Source: Thermoplasmata archaeon (lineage in GTDB: Archaea > Thermoplasmatota > Thermoplasmata > Lutacidiplasmatales > UBA184). From it: DNA of 16,232 nt. The notes beneath the pieces are model-generated. The model was not told where the DNA came from and did not search any database. It saw only the letters and a program-made list of their open reading frames with translations. Below are positions 1-6,542 of this stretch, piece after piece. How positions within the stretch are numbered: position 1 is the first letter of the stretch; each line of letters begins with the position of its first letter. The translations under genes and the position numbers were made by a program. The stretch is from NCBI GenBank assembly GCA_022750355.1, contig JAKIVW010000012.1, forward strand, positions 7,488-23,719. The letters are read 5' to 3'.

Positions 1-606
1 CGAGCGGCGACCGCCGACCGCGTCGGTCACTTCCCCCAACGTGCGAGGGATGGAGTACCGCCGGCACGCCGCGTAGAGGGCCGCGCCCACGCTCGCGGGC
101 AGGCTCCGGCCGCGGAACAGCCCCCGGTGCTTCGACTCCCGGTAGACCTCCTCCGCTTCGGCGAGAACGATCTGAGGGAGGCCCATCTTCGTGGCGGCCA
201 GGGCGATCTCGCTTCGGGCGGGCGAACGGTCGAGCGGACCATCCGCGACCCGTGCGGTCTGGCGTTGCATCACGCGGCGGAGGTGTTGGAACTCGTACCG
301 GCGGTGCCAGTCAAGGCGCTTTCCTTGCCCGTCGCGGGTCAGGGAGAGGGTGGAGCCCAGCGAGCGTCGAGCCCCGCCGGGACGGGCGAACGGACCGATC
401 CCCCGTCCGCTCCCTTCTGTCGTGGAAGCTTCGCGGGGCGGGGGGGCCGTAGCGACCATCTCGACCTGATCGAACACCAGCCCGCACTCCGCACAATGGG
501 TCTCCGCGCGGTTCTCGTCCACGATGCGGTGCGAGCTGTGGCACATGGGGCACACTGGCCCAGAGCTCGCAGGCCCACTGCCCGAGACAGTCCCGGTATC
601 CGTCAC
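1..606 (-). CDS. tfb: Transcription initiation factor TFB (TFIIB family), 3' end outside window
   Basis: TFB bridges TATA-bound TBP and RNA polymerase at archaeal promoters. About 202 codons are visible and the frame runs off the window at base 1, inside the first cyclin-like repeat. The N-terminal zinc ribbon is clear: CPMC at residues 19-22 and CAEC at 38-41. The first cyclin repeat follows, with EIALAATKMGLP, EAEEVYRES, GLFRGRS and GAALYAACRRYSIPRTLGEV, all typical TFB signatures. I chose GTG at 606 because an AT-rich word (GTAAATAC) sits about 29 bases upstream, as expected for a leaderless archaeal transcript; a GTG at 624 is in frame and possible. The linker between ribbon and cyclin fold, roughly residues 45-90, is rich in Pro, Gly and Arg and lacks the usual GPEWR-type B-reader sequence, so this may be a divergent TFB paralogue. 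It is divergent from the membrane protein at 704. Family assignment is secure; its role as main or accessory TFB is not. Confidence 0.9.
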   Translation of the reverse strand, partial: MTDTGTVSGSGPASSGPVCPMCHSSHRIVDENRAETHCAECGLVFDQVEMVATAPPPREASTTEGSGRGIGPFARPGGARRSLGSTLSLTRDGQGKRLDWHRRYEFQHLRRVMQRQTARVADGPLDRSPARSEIALAATKMGLPQIVLAEAEEVYRESKHRGLFRGRSLPASVGAALYAACRRYSIPRTLGEVTDAVGGRRS

Positions 607-631
607 GGTGCTAGAGGTTACCACGTCACTC

Positions 632-639
632 GTATTTAC
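632..639 (-). promoter_or_regulatory. TATA-like box for tfb
   Basis: On the minus strand this reads GTAAATAC in an otherwise very GC-rich context. Its centre is about 29 bases from the GTG at 606, so transcription would start at or just before the start codon. The word is nearly symmetric (GTATTTAC on the plus strand), so orientation comes only from the spacing to tfb. Confidence 0.5.
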
Positions 640-672
640 GTGCCGTACCGGCCCCTCGAGTGGGGGGCAAGA

Positions 673-683
673 CTATTCCTTAT
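673..683 (+). promoter_or_regulatory. TATA-like box for membrane protein
   Basis: The AT-rich word CTATTCCTTAT is centred about 26 bases before the GTG at 704. This spacing supports GTG 704 as the start and a leaderless message. The match to a canonical archaeal TATA box is loose. Confidence 0.4.
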
Positions 684-703
684 GTGCCCCCTTGTACGCC
701 AGT

Positions 704-1360
704 GTGCGGACGGGCCTCGTCGTCATCGGAGTGGCGCTCGCGGTCGTGGGCGCGGGGCTCACGCTAAGCGCCTTTTTTGAGCCCGGGGCTCCCTCCCAGA
801 CCCAGGTCAATCCGCTGACCGCTCCGAACCTCCAGCCGGGCCTGCCGCGAACCATGGTCGTTTGGCTGGAGAACACTTCCTCCGGGACGCTCGAGCTGAA
901 TTGGGTCTCTAGTTCCGACGTCAATGTCAGCGTCTACCGCGGGACGAACTGTGGGTTCGTCACCTCCAATACGGTCGTCATCTACTGCCCCTCGGGTCCG
1001 GCGCTGGCCAGTTGGCCGTCGAACTCCTCCGGCCACTGGAACATCTCCGGGGCGATCTCGTTCCCGCTCCTGCTCAACTTGGACAACCTGGGATCCAAGG
1101 TGGTCAATGTGAACGCGGTGTTCGACGAGGTTTGGGCCTCGACCAGTCCCTCCGTACCGACCTGGGTGTTCGTCTCCACGCTCGCGGGCGGTGTGGCGTG
1201 CATCAGCCTCGGTGCGGTCGCGGTCTTCCTCGGGATCTTCCTGAAAGGGGGGGTCTACTCGACCGTCGGACGCTCAGAAGCCCCGCCCTCGGACGATTTG
1301 GATTTCGGGCCGGACGACCTGGACCCCGACGACGACCTTCTGGACCGGCCGCCCCCGTAA
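704..1360 (+). CDS. Membrane-anchored protein with N- and C-terminal helices and acidic tail, function unknown
   Basis: The protein is 218 residues if it starts at GTG 704. Residues 4-25 form a hydrophobic signal-anchor helix (GLVVIGVALAVVGAGL). Residues about 30-150 are a polar, probably extracellular domain with several N-glycosylation sequons (ENTS, VNVS, SNSS, WNIS) and a W..N...L.L.W pattern suggestive of a beta-sandwich. A second helix lies at about 153-180 (WVFVSTLAGGVACISLGAVAVFL), followed by a strongly acidic cytoplasmic tail with DDLD and DPDDDLL clusters. The frame is open upstream to 524, but that part overlaps tfb and does not read like protein; TTG 692 is an alternative start. 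The gene converges on infB with 16 bases between the two stops. I do not recognise the family, so the topology is a prediction and no function is claimed. Confidence 0.7.
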   Translation: MRTGLVVIGVALAVVGAGLTLSAFFEPGAPSQTQVNPLTAPNLQPGLPRTMVVWLENTSSGTLELNWVSSSDVNVSVYRGTNCGFVTSNTVVIYCPSGPALASWPSNSSGHWNISGAISFPLLLNLDNLGSKVVNVNAVFDEVWASTSPSVPTWVFVSTLAGGVACISLGAVAVFLGIFLKGGVYSTVGRSEAPPSDDLDFGPDDLDPDDDLLDRPPP

Positions 1361-1376
1361 CGACCCGTTCGGGAAC

Positions 1377-3140
1377 CTATTGGCCCCAGAACGGGTGCGT
1401 CGCCCGGTGGATGCGCGCCACCTCTTCCAAGATACCCATTTCGGTGGGGCTTAACCCCTGGATCTTGAACGCCCGCGCGGCCGATTCCGGCACGGAAACG
1501 AGCAGGACGTCCCCTTCCTTCAGGTTCCGGCCCATGACCGCCCCGTCAATGGAGGCTGCCAGCTCGGTCCCCTCCTCCGCCTGGGCGACGGAGTCGCCGT
1601 CGTGCTGGAGGGCTTTCAGGACCCCGACCTCGGTGCCGTCGGTCTTCATCAACCGGATCCCCGGGCGAAGCGTCCCGCCGAGGACCTTCACTCCGACGAT
1701 CGCCGGTTTCGACGCCCGGAAGATGAATCCGGAGAGCACCTCGAGCTTCGCCGGATGGACGAGAGCGAGGCGTCGTTCCGCCGATAGGGTTCGGAGCCGC
1801 TCGGTCCTCCAGGTCGCGTACTCCTCCAGCAGGCGGTACATGACCTCCGCTTTCAGGATCTTGACGGGTCCCGATTCGCCCTCGGGCTGAGCGTCGGGGA
1901 GGATCTGCACGTTGAACGCCAGCACCGCCCGGTGCGTCGGGTCCTTCACGGTCGCGATCCGAAGGATCGTGGGGCGGCCGACCGGCCCCACCCCGGTCTC
2001 ATGGACCGGGATCTGATTCTCCCGGCACTCGAACGCGAGCGCTTCAAGGCCCCCCAACGTGTCGGCGTAGATCGCCACGCCGCTCAGGGCGGGGTCGGCG
2101 ACGGGCTGGCTTTCCCGCTCGAGCTCGAGGCGGACCGCGTCCCGTTCCTCGTCGTTGTGGACGACCCGCAACAGGCCGCCGGGCATGGCGTCCTCGATGC
2201 CGGTCGCCGAGAGGTAGAATCCCGCCGCCGCCTGGACCTCGGTCAGGGACTCGAGCCGAGGAGTGCGCGGGGACTTCCCCGGTTTGGTGGGGAGCGGGCG
2301 GTAGATCCCCCGGACCCGGTCGGAAAACGGCGCGCTTCGACCGTTCGCGACGATCTCGTCCCCCACCCGAAGTCGACCGGAGTAGAGGATGACGTTCCCG
2401 ACCGGGCCGACGCCCTTCTGGTCGCTGCGCTCGAGGATGGTCGCTTCTCCCCCCTCCTGAACGAGGAGAAGTTCGTCCTTCAGGAAACGCTGGGAAAGGC
2501 CGACGAGCAGCGCGATCAGCTCCGGGACACCGACTCCGGATTTCGCGGAGACCGGAACGATGCCGATGTTGTGGGCAAAGTCGCTCACCCGGTCGTACCT
2601 CTCAGCCGAGAAACCGAGATTGCTGAGCTGCTCGGAGAGGGCATACACCCGGGCGTCGAGGGTCCGGAGAAAATCGGGACCCCCCTTCGCGATCTGCTCC
2701 GTCAGTGGGACCGGCGTGGAGACCTTCCGCCAACCCGCGAGAAGGTCGATCTTGGTCATGGCCACGGCGAACGGGGTCTTCTCGTGCCGTAGGATCTGGA
2801 CCGATTCCTTGGTCTGCGGCATGACCCCCTCGCGCGAGTCGATGACGAGGATGGCCAGGTCGGCCAAGGCCCCACCGCGCCGACGCATCGTTTCGAAGGA
2901 TCGATGACCGGGGGTGTCGACGAACAGGAGCCCGGGGACCGTGAACTGGTCCGTCCGCAAGATCCCAGACGTGAGCGATCGGACGATCGTTCCCGGAACT
3001 TCGATCGCACCGATGTGTTGCGTGATGCCCCCCGGTTCCTTGGACGCGAGCACGCTGCCCGCGATCCGGTCGAGGAGGCTCGTCTTCCCGTGGTCGACGT
3101 GACCGAGGAGGGAGACGATCGGTTGCCGAAGGTCCGCCAC
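1377..3140 (-). CDS. infB: Translation initiation factor aIF5B (IF-2 family GTPase)
   Basis: aIF5B is the archaeal GTPase that promotes ribosomal subunit joining and initiator tRNA placement. From GTG 3140 the protein has 587 residues, the normal length for the short archaeal form. The GTPase motifs are G1 GHVDHGKT (residues 13-20), the switch I region GGITQHIG (37-44), G3 DTPGH (75-79), G4 TKID (129-132) and a G5 VSAKSG. The C terminus, HPFWG, is typical of the family. G4 has Thr where most members have Asn. The frame is open upstream to 3329, but that extension overlaps the preceding gene and has low-complexity Arg/Ser/Pro content. GTG 3140 begins directly before the conserved RQPIVSLLGHVDHGK and has a TATA-like GTAAAAG about 26 bases upstream, lying across the stop codon of the phosphatase gene. 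The gene follows dinB and the phosphatase in the same direction, 25 bases after the latter's stop. Confidence 0.96.
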   Translation of the reverse strand: MADLRQPIVSLLGHVDHGKTSLLDRIAGSVLASKEPGGITQHIGAIEVPGTIVRSLTSGILRTDQFTVPGLLFVDTPGHRSFETMRRRGGALADLAILVIDSREGVMPQTKESVQILRHEKTPFAVAMTKIDLLAGWRKVSTPVPLTEQIAKGGPDFLRTLDARVYALSEQLSNLGFSAERYDRVSDFAHNIGIVPVSAKSGVGVPELIALLVGLSQRFLKDELLLVQEGGEATILERSDQKGVGPVGNVILYSGRLRVGDEIVANGRSAPFSDRVRGIYRPLPTKPGKSPRTPRLESLTEVQAAAGFYLSATGIEDAMPGGLLRVVHNDEERDAVRLELERESQPVADPALSGVAIYADTLGGLEALAFECRENQIPVHETGVGPVGRPTILRIATVKDPTHRAVLAFNVQILPDAQPEGESGPVKILKAEVMYRLLEEYATWRTERLRTLSAERRLALVHPAKLEVLSGFIFRASKPAIVGVKVLGGTLRPGIRLMKTDGTEVGVLKALQHDGDSVAQAEEGTELAASIDGAVMGRNLKEGDVLLVSVPESAARAFKIQGLSPTEMGILEEVARIHRATHPFWGQ

Positions 3141-3162
3141 GTCCCTTTCGAGGGGCCGGGAC

Positions 3163-3169
3163 CTTTTAC
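3163..3169 (-). promoter_or_regulatory. TATA-like box for infB
   Basis: GTAAAAG on the minus strand overlaps the TAA stop of the upstream phosphatase gene and is centred about 26 bases before GTG 3140. It suggests infB can be transcribed separately even though the spacing would also permit an operon. Confidence 0.45.
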
Positions 3170-4500
3170 CGTTGCCCCGGGGGGCTCTCTCCGCGATCCG
3201 GTCGTCGGAACGAGCCGAGCGGGCCGGAGACGAGGGGGACGAGCAGCTCCTCGGGTTCGAGGCCACTGTGACTTCCGAGGAACTCCGCCGCGCGGGACTC
3301 CACCCGAAGGCGGGGCGTGAGCAGTCCATACGGCACCGGAACCAAGACGAGCAGATCCCCCAGGCGCTCGACCAGCTCGGGATGGTACGGCGGAGGGCCG
3401 TAGAGCCCGGCCGCCACGGCTTCGGACATTGGCACGATGGGAGTCCCCGGTGGGAGGTTTCGCCGCAGCGCCTCCTTCAACGCGTCGAGGCGCCCCCAAC
3501 GGGCGGTAAAATATCCGGCCCGGCGGTCCCCCGCGAGTGGTCGCGCCATTTCGGTCGCGATCTCGGGGAGAAGGTCGACACGGATCTGACGGGCCGGATC
3601 CACCGCTACCTGGCCGTGGTCCGCGGTGACGAACAGGTGCGTGTTTCGCTGCCGATCGATATCGGATCGTTCGGCCACGTGAGCGAGCAGGTGGGCGATC
3701 CGACTCGCTTCAAACTCGAACAGCGGGCCGCTGGGGCCACGGAGGTGATGCACGGTGTCCAGCTCGTCCCAGTAGACCATCACGAGCGGTGGGGGTTGCG
3801 GCCGCCGGAGAAGCTCGCCCAGGAGGTGGGCGAGGTCGGAGGCCGTCGAGTACCCCACATACTCCGCCCCGTCGTACAGGACGCGATTGAACCCCGTTCC
3901 TTCGAACTGCCGGCGGGAGAGCGCCACTCCGCGGAGCCCCCGGCGGAAGACCGAGGGGACCCCGGAGATGGTGGAGGGACTCCATCCGGGGCCCACCAAC
4001 TCCTCCGCGCCGGGGCGGTCCGATCGGGACATCCTCAGAATGTCCGCCGTCACGTCCAATCGGGGCAGGTACTGCAACGGGCCCACGAGCCCGTGTCGGC
4101 CCGGCGGAACACCGCTCGAGAGGCTCGTGAGCGCGGAGACCGTCGTGGTGGGAAACACCGAGGTGATCGGGCGGGCCATATCGCCCCACGCGGCCGCGAG
4201 CGGATCCGGGCGGCGGCGCGCCCAGTCCGCGAACGGGTACCAGCCGAACCCGTCGACCTGCACGACAACCATCGTGCCCTCCGCCCTACGCCCTTCGAAC
4301 GGATCCAGGTCGCCCGACAGGGGAGGCGCGAGGGGGGGACCCGCCGTGAACTCCTGACCGAGCGCGCGGAGGACCGAGGGTAGAAGATTGGCGACCGAAC
4401 GGCCCTTGTAGGCGGGACGGGGCAGTCCCCACGGAGTACTCGGGGCGGTGAGGGTGAGAGCGGCGGCGTCGTTCGACGTCCAATCCTTCGGGGAGGACAC
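3166..4500 (-). CDS. Alkaline phosphatase superfamily protein (type I phosphodiesterase / nucleotide pyrophosphatase-like)
   Basis: This family hydrolyses phosphate mono- or diesters with two metal ions. The 444-residue protein carries the full metal and nucleophile set in order: VQVDGFGW (D83), FPTTTVSALTSLSSG (the nucleophile is one of T118-T120), YWDELDTVHH (D248, H252), TADHGQ (D294, H295) and LGSHSG (H411). PPGRHGLVG after the nucleophile is the usual family turn. No signal peptide or membrane helix is visible, so it is probably cytoplasmic. The start is GTG at 4500, 32 bases after the dinB stop, with an AT-rich patch around that stop which could serve as its own promoter. It lies between dinB and infB. 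The substrate cannot be read from sequence; nucleotides, phosphonates or phospholipid headgroups are all possible. Confidence 0.88.
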   Translation of the reverse strand: MSSPKDWTSNDAAALTLTAPSTPWGLPRPAYKGRSVANLLPSVLRALGQEFTAGPPLAPPLSGDLDPFEGRRAEGTMVVVQVDGFGWYPFADWARRRPDPLAAAWGDMARPITSVFPTTTVSALTSLSSGVPPGRHGLVGPLQYLPRLDVTADILRMSRSDRPGAEELVGPGWSPSTISGVPSVFRRGLRGVALSRRQFEGTGFNRVLYDGAEYVGYSTASDLAHLLGELLRRPQPPPLVMVYWDELDTVHHLRGPSGPLFEFEASRIAHLLAHVAERSDIDRQRNTHLFVTADHGQVAVDPARQIRVDLLPEIATEMARPLAGDRRAGYFTARWGRLDALKEALRRNLPPGTPIVPMSEAVAAGLYGPPPYHPELVERLGDLLVLVPVPYGLLTPRLRVESRAAEFLGSHSGLEPEELLVPLVSGPLGSFRRPDRGESPPGQR

Positions 4501-4532
4501 CGAGGAACCCTCGCCTTCCCACTCGGGGAACC

Positions 4533-5687
4533 CTACTTAACGCGTGATGCTCCTGCGTCGAAATCGGCGAGGGTGGTCTGTCGTCGTGAACGGATCTCCA
4601 GGCGCTCGGCACGGACCGAGACCGTGCGGACCGCCCGCGGCCCTGAATTCACCGATCGTTCCCAGAGTTCTCGACCGAACCGGAGCGCCGCCTCACGCAG
4701 GGGCGGCGCGCCCTCGGCCGCCCCCGGCAGCACTCCCCCATGTTGACTCCGGGTGAAATCGCCCCAACGGAAGGCAACGCTCACCGCTCCGTACCGATAC
4801 TGCTGACGGTCCAACGAACGACCGAGCTCGTCGGCCATGTCGGTGAGGGCCGGAGCGATCTCGTCCCACGTGTTCGCGTCGCGGGCGAAGGTGTGATCGG
4901 TCGAGCGGGCGTGGGGTCCCGATTCGATGTCGTGCCGTTCCACCGGCGTTCCCCGCGCGAGGGCGATCAGCTCCCGAGCGAACGACCCGACGACTCGCTC
5001 GAGGTCACGGGGCCGGCATAGGGCCAGCTCACCGATCGTCTTCACGTCGAGCGAATCGAGGAGGCTCTCCGTCTTCGGGCCGACCCCCGGGATGGCGCGG
5101 ACCGGAAGCGGCTCGAGGAAAGCGGCGACCTCGGCCGTCTCGACCACAATGATCCCCCCCGGTTTCGCTCGGTCCGTCGCGATCTTGGCGACGATACGGG
5201 AGGTGGCGACGCCCAGCGACGCTGGGAGGTCGAGCTCCTTCCGGAGCGAGCGCTGGATTTTCTCGGCCACCTCCCGTGCCTCGCCCGACGAAACGGGGCC
5301 GAGCCCGACGGCAGCCTCATCGATGCTGAACGGAACTACCTCCGATGAGAAACGTCGCAGTATGTCGCGCACTTCTTCGGCCACGCGTTCGTACTTGGCA
5401 AAGTCCGGTGGGATCCAGATGGCCTCGGGAGCGAGTCGGGCGGCCGCCTGGGCCGGCATCGCGCTCTTCACCCCGTGACGGCGCGCCTCGTAGCTGGCGG
5501 AGAGGACCACCCCCCGCGTGGGACCTTCCGACGGCGGTGGTCCGACGATCACCTCCTTTCCGACCAGTTCGGGGCGGTCGCGCACTTCGCACGATACGTA
5601 GTACGCGTCGAGGTCGATGTAGACCACCCACGATTCGGGAGATGGGGCGCCGCGGGCTTCATCCCCGTCCTCAAGGAAGTTCCTCAT
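4533..5687 (-). CDS. dinB: DNA polymerase IV (Y family, DinB/Dpo4-like)
   Basis: This is a translesion DNA polymerase of 384 residues, close to the size of archaeal Dpo4. Palm motif I is YIDLDAYYVSCE, with metal ligand D25 and probable steric-gate Y30. The second catalytic pair is SIDEA (D123, E124). ASLGVATSRIVAKIATDRAKPGG matches the nucleotide-binding and fingers region in position and spacing, and AIPGVGPKT is the helix-hairpin-helix of the thumb. The little-finger domain follows (ARSTDHTFARD). The C terminus contains QTTLADFD, a good fit to a PCNA-interacting (PIP) box. One oddity is that SIDEA is followed by AVG rather than the common YLD. ATG 5687 gives a short extra N-terminus of about 20 residues; no better start is evident. 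It heads a same-strand run with the phosphatase and infB. Confidence 0.95.
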   Translation of the reverse strand: MRNFLEDGDEARGAPSPESWVVYIDLDAYYVSCEVRDRPELVGKEVIVGPPPSEGPTRGVVLSASYEARRHGVKSAMPAQAAARLAPEAIWIPPDFAKYERVAEEVRDILRRFSSEVVPFSIDEAAVGLGPVSSGEAREVAEKIQRSLRKELDLPASLGVATSRIVAKIATDRAKPGGIIVVETAEVAAFLEPLPVRAIPGVGPKTESLLDSLDVKTIGELALCRPRDLERVVGSFARELIALARGTPVERHDIESGPHARSTDHTFARDANTWDEIAPALTDMADELGRSLDRQQYRYGAVSVAFRWGDFTRSQHGGVLPGAAEGAPPLREAALRFGRELWERSVNSGPRAVRTVSVRAERLEIRSRRQTTLADFDAGASRVK

Positions 5688-5988
5688 CCGTTCTCCACCA
5701 GCCGTCGCCGGCGTCTAAGAGTTGTCCCGGATCGATCGGCGGTCGAGCGGGGGCGGCACCGAGCCCGGGTCCGTGGCCGCTCGGGGGGTGGCCCCACCAA
5801 GGTGGCCGAAGCCTTTTCGAAGAGGGGGAATCCGCCTGGAAAATCCCGGTGTGAACGGCCGATCTCGCGGCCCTCACCCGTTCCGTTCTCCCGTTTTCGG
5901 GGTCACGACTCGCCTTAGGTCCGATCGCGCCTTCCGACACCGGGCGATGCCGCCCGTCGTTCGATCGCGAATTGGCGAAGCACACAAC
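5688..5988. other. Intergenic region between dinB and winged-helix gene
   Basis: No convincing gene is seen in these 301 bases. On the minus strand ACTCTTAGA at 5714-5722 is about 30 bases from the dinB ATG and could be a weak TATA box. At 5787-5805 the words GGTGG, CCACC and GGTGG follow each other, so two alternative short hairpins are possible. A 104-codon minus-strand frame spans the region, but its composition does not resemble a protein. Confidence 0.4.
5714..5722 (-). promoter_or_regulatory. Possible TATA box for dinB
   Basis: ACTCTTAGA on the minus strand is centred about 30 bases before ATG 5687 and is the most AT-rich word near that start. It is a weak match and is supported mainly by its position. 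Confidence 0.28.
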
Positions 5989-6357
5989 CTACCCGGACCG
6001 CACCGGACGCGCGGCTACCCAATCGTTCTTGGGGACCGGTGGGGGCGGTTCGGCCCGTCGCCGCCCGAGGGTGCGGGCCGTGGACTCGCCGAGGGCCGTG
6101 AGTCGATACACCTTCATCCGCCGATTCGCGTCGGCGACAAAACGTCGTTCCACCGTGACGACTTCGCCCGCCAAAAGGTGTTGAAGCACCCGGCCGAGCG
6201 AGCTCTGTCGCACCCCAAATGCGGTGACCATCCCTTGCTGGGTCGAATCCAATCGGGCGACATCGTTCGGCCCCATTCGGTTGAGCTGGGAGAGATGAAG
6301 GATGACCCGTGCCGCCAACCCGATCCCTTCGTTCGGACCTCGGTAGAGAGACGGCAT
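5989..6357 (-). CDS. Small winged-helix DNA-binding protein (MarR-like archaeal regulator)
   Basis: This is a probable transcription regulator of 122 residues from ATG 6357. Residues about 12-95 read as a winged helix: an entry helix (LAARVILHLSQL), a linker GPNDVARLDSTQQG, a recognition-helix region (MVTAFGVRQSSLGRVLQHLLAGEVV) and a basic wing (VERRFVADANRRMKVYRLT) leading to LGESTARTL. The pattern 'STQQGMVTAFGVRQSSLGRVL' in place and order resembles the winged-helix domain often seen at the N-terminus of archaeal regulators; here it stands alone, with only a short Pro/Arg tail. The frame extends to GTG 6444, but the extra 29 residues look non-coding. A TATA-like ATGTATCA near 6482-6489 would fit the longer start better than the shorter one, so the true start is unresolved. 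It lies directly downstream of the surface-protein gene. Confidence 0.72.
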   Translation of the reverse strand: MPSLYRGPNEGIGLAARVILHLSQLNRMGPNDVARLDSTQQGMVTAFGVRQSSLGRVLQHLLAGEVVTVERRFVADANRRMKVYRLTALGESTARTLGRRRAEPPPPVPKNDWVAARPVRSG

Positions 6358-6480
6358 CAGCTGGACCCAACCTTCCGTAGGGAAGAGGCCGCCGCGCAAG
6401 GAGGTTGCATCCCGACGCCAGCCCCAAGTCCCGCGTCCCGACACCGCCCCTCCCCGACAGTGCGGTACGATTCGGGTCGG

Positions 6481-6489
6481 TGATACATT
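6481..6489 (-). promoter_or_regulatory. Possible TATA box for winged-helix gene
   Basis: AATGTATCA on the minus strand lies between the surface-protein stop and the winged-helix gene. It predicts transcription from about 6459, which gives a short leader for GTG 6444 or about a 100-base leader for ATG 6357. Confidence 0.3.
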
Positions 6490-6542
6490 GGGTCAGGTGG
6501 AGTCCCTTTCAGGTTTCCGAACGGGGGCGCCCTCTTCGCGGC

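Noticed and set aside
3172..4383. A 403-codon plus-strand open frame
   Set aside because: It is antisense to the phosphatase gene, whose metal-binding motifs are all in order. The antisense product is a compositional shadow.
5671..5985. A 104-codon minus-strand frame in the dinB upstream gap
   Set aside because: It overlaps the dinB start, has no recognisable domain and is Pro/Gly/Arg-rich like other shadows here.
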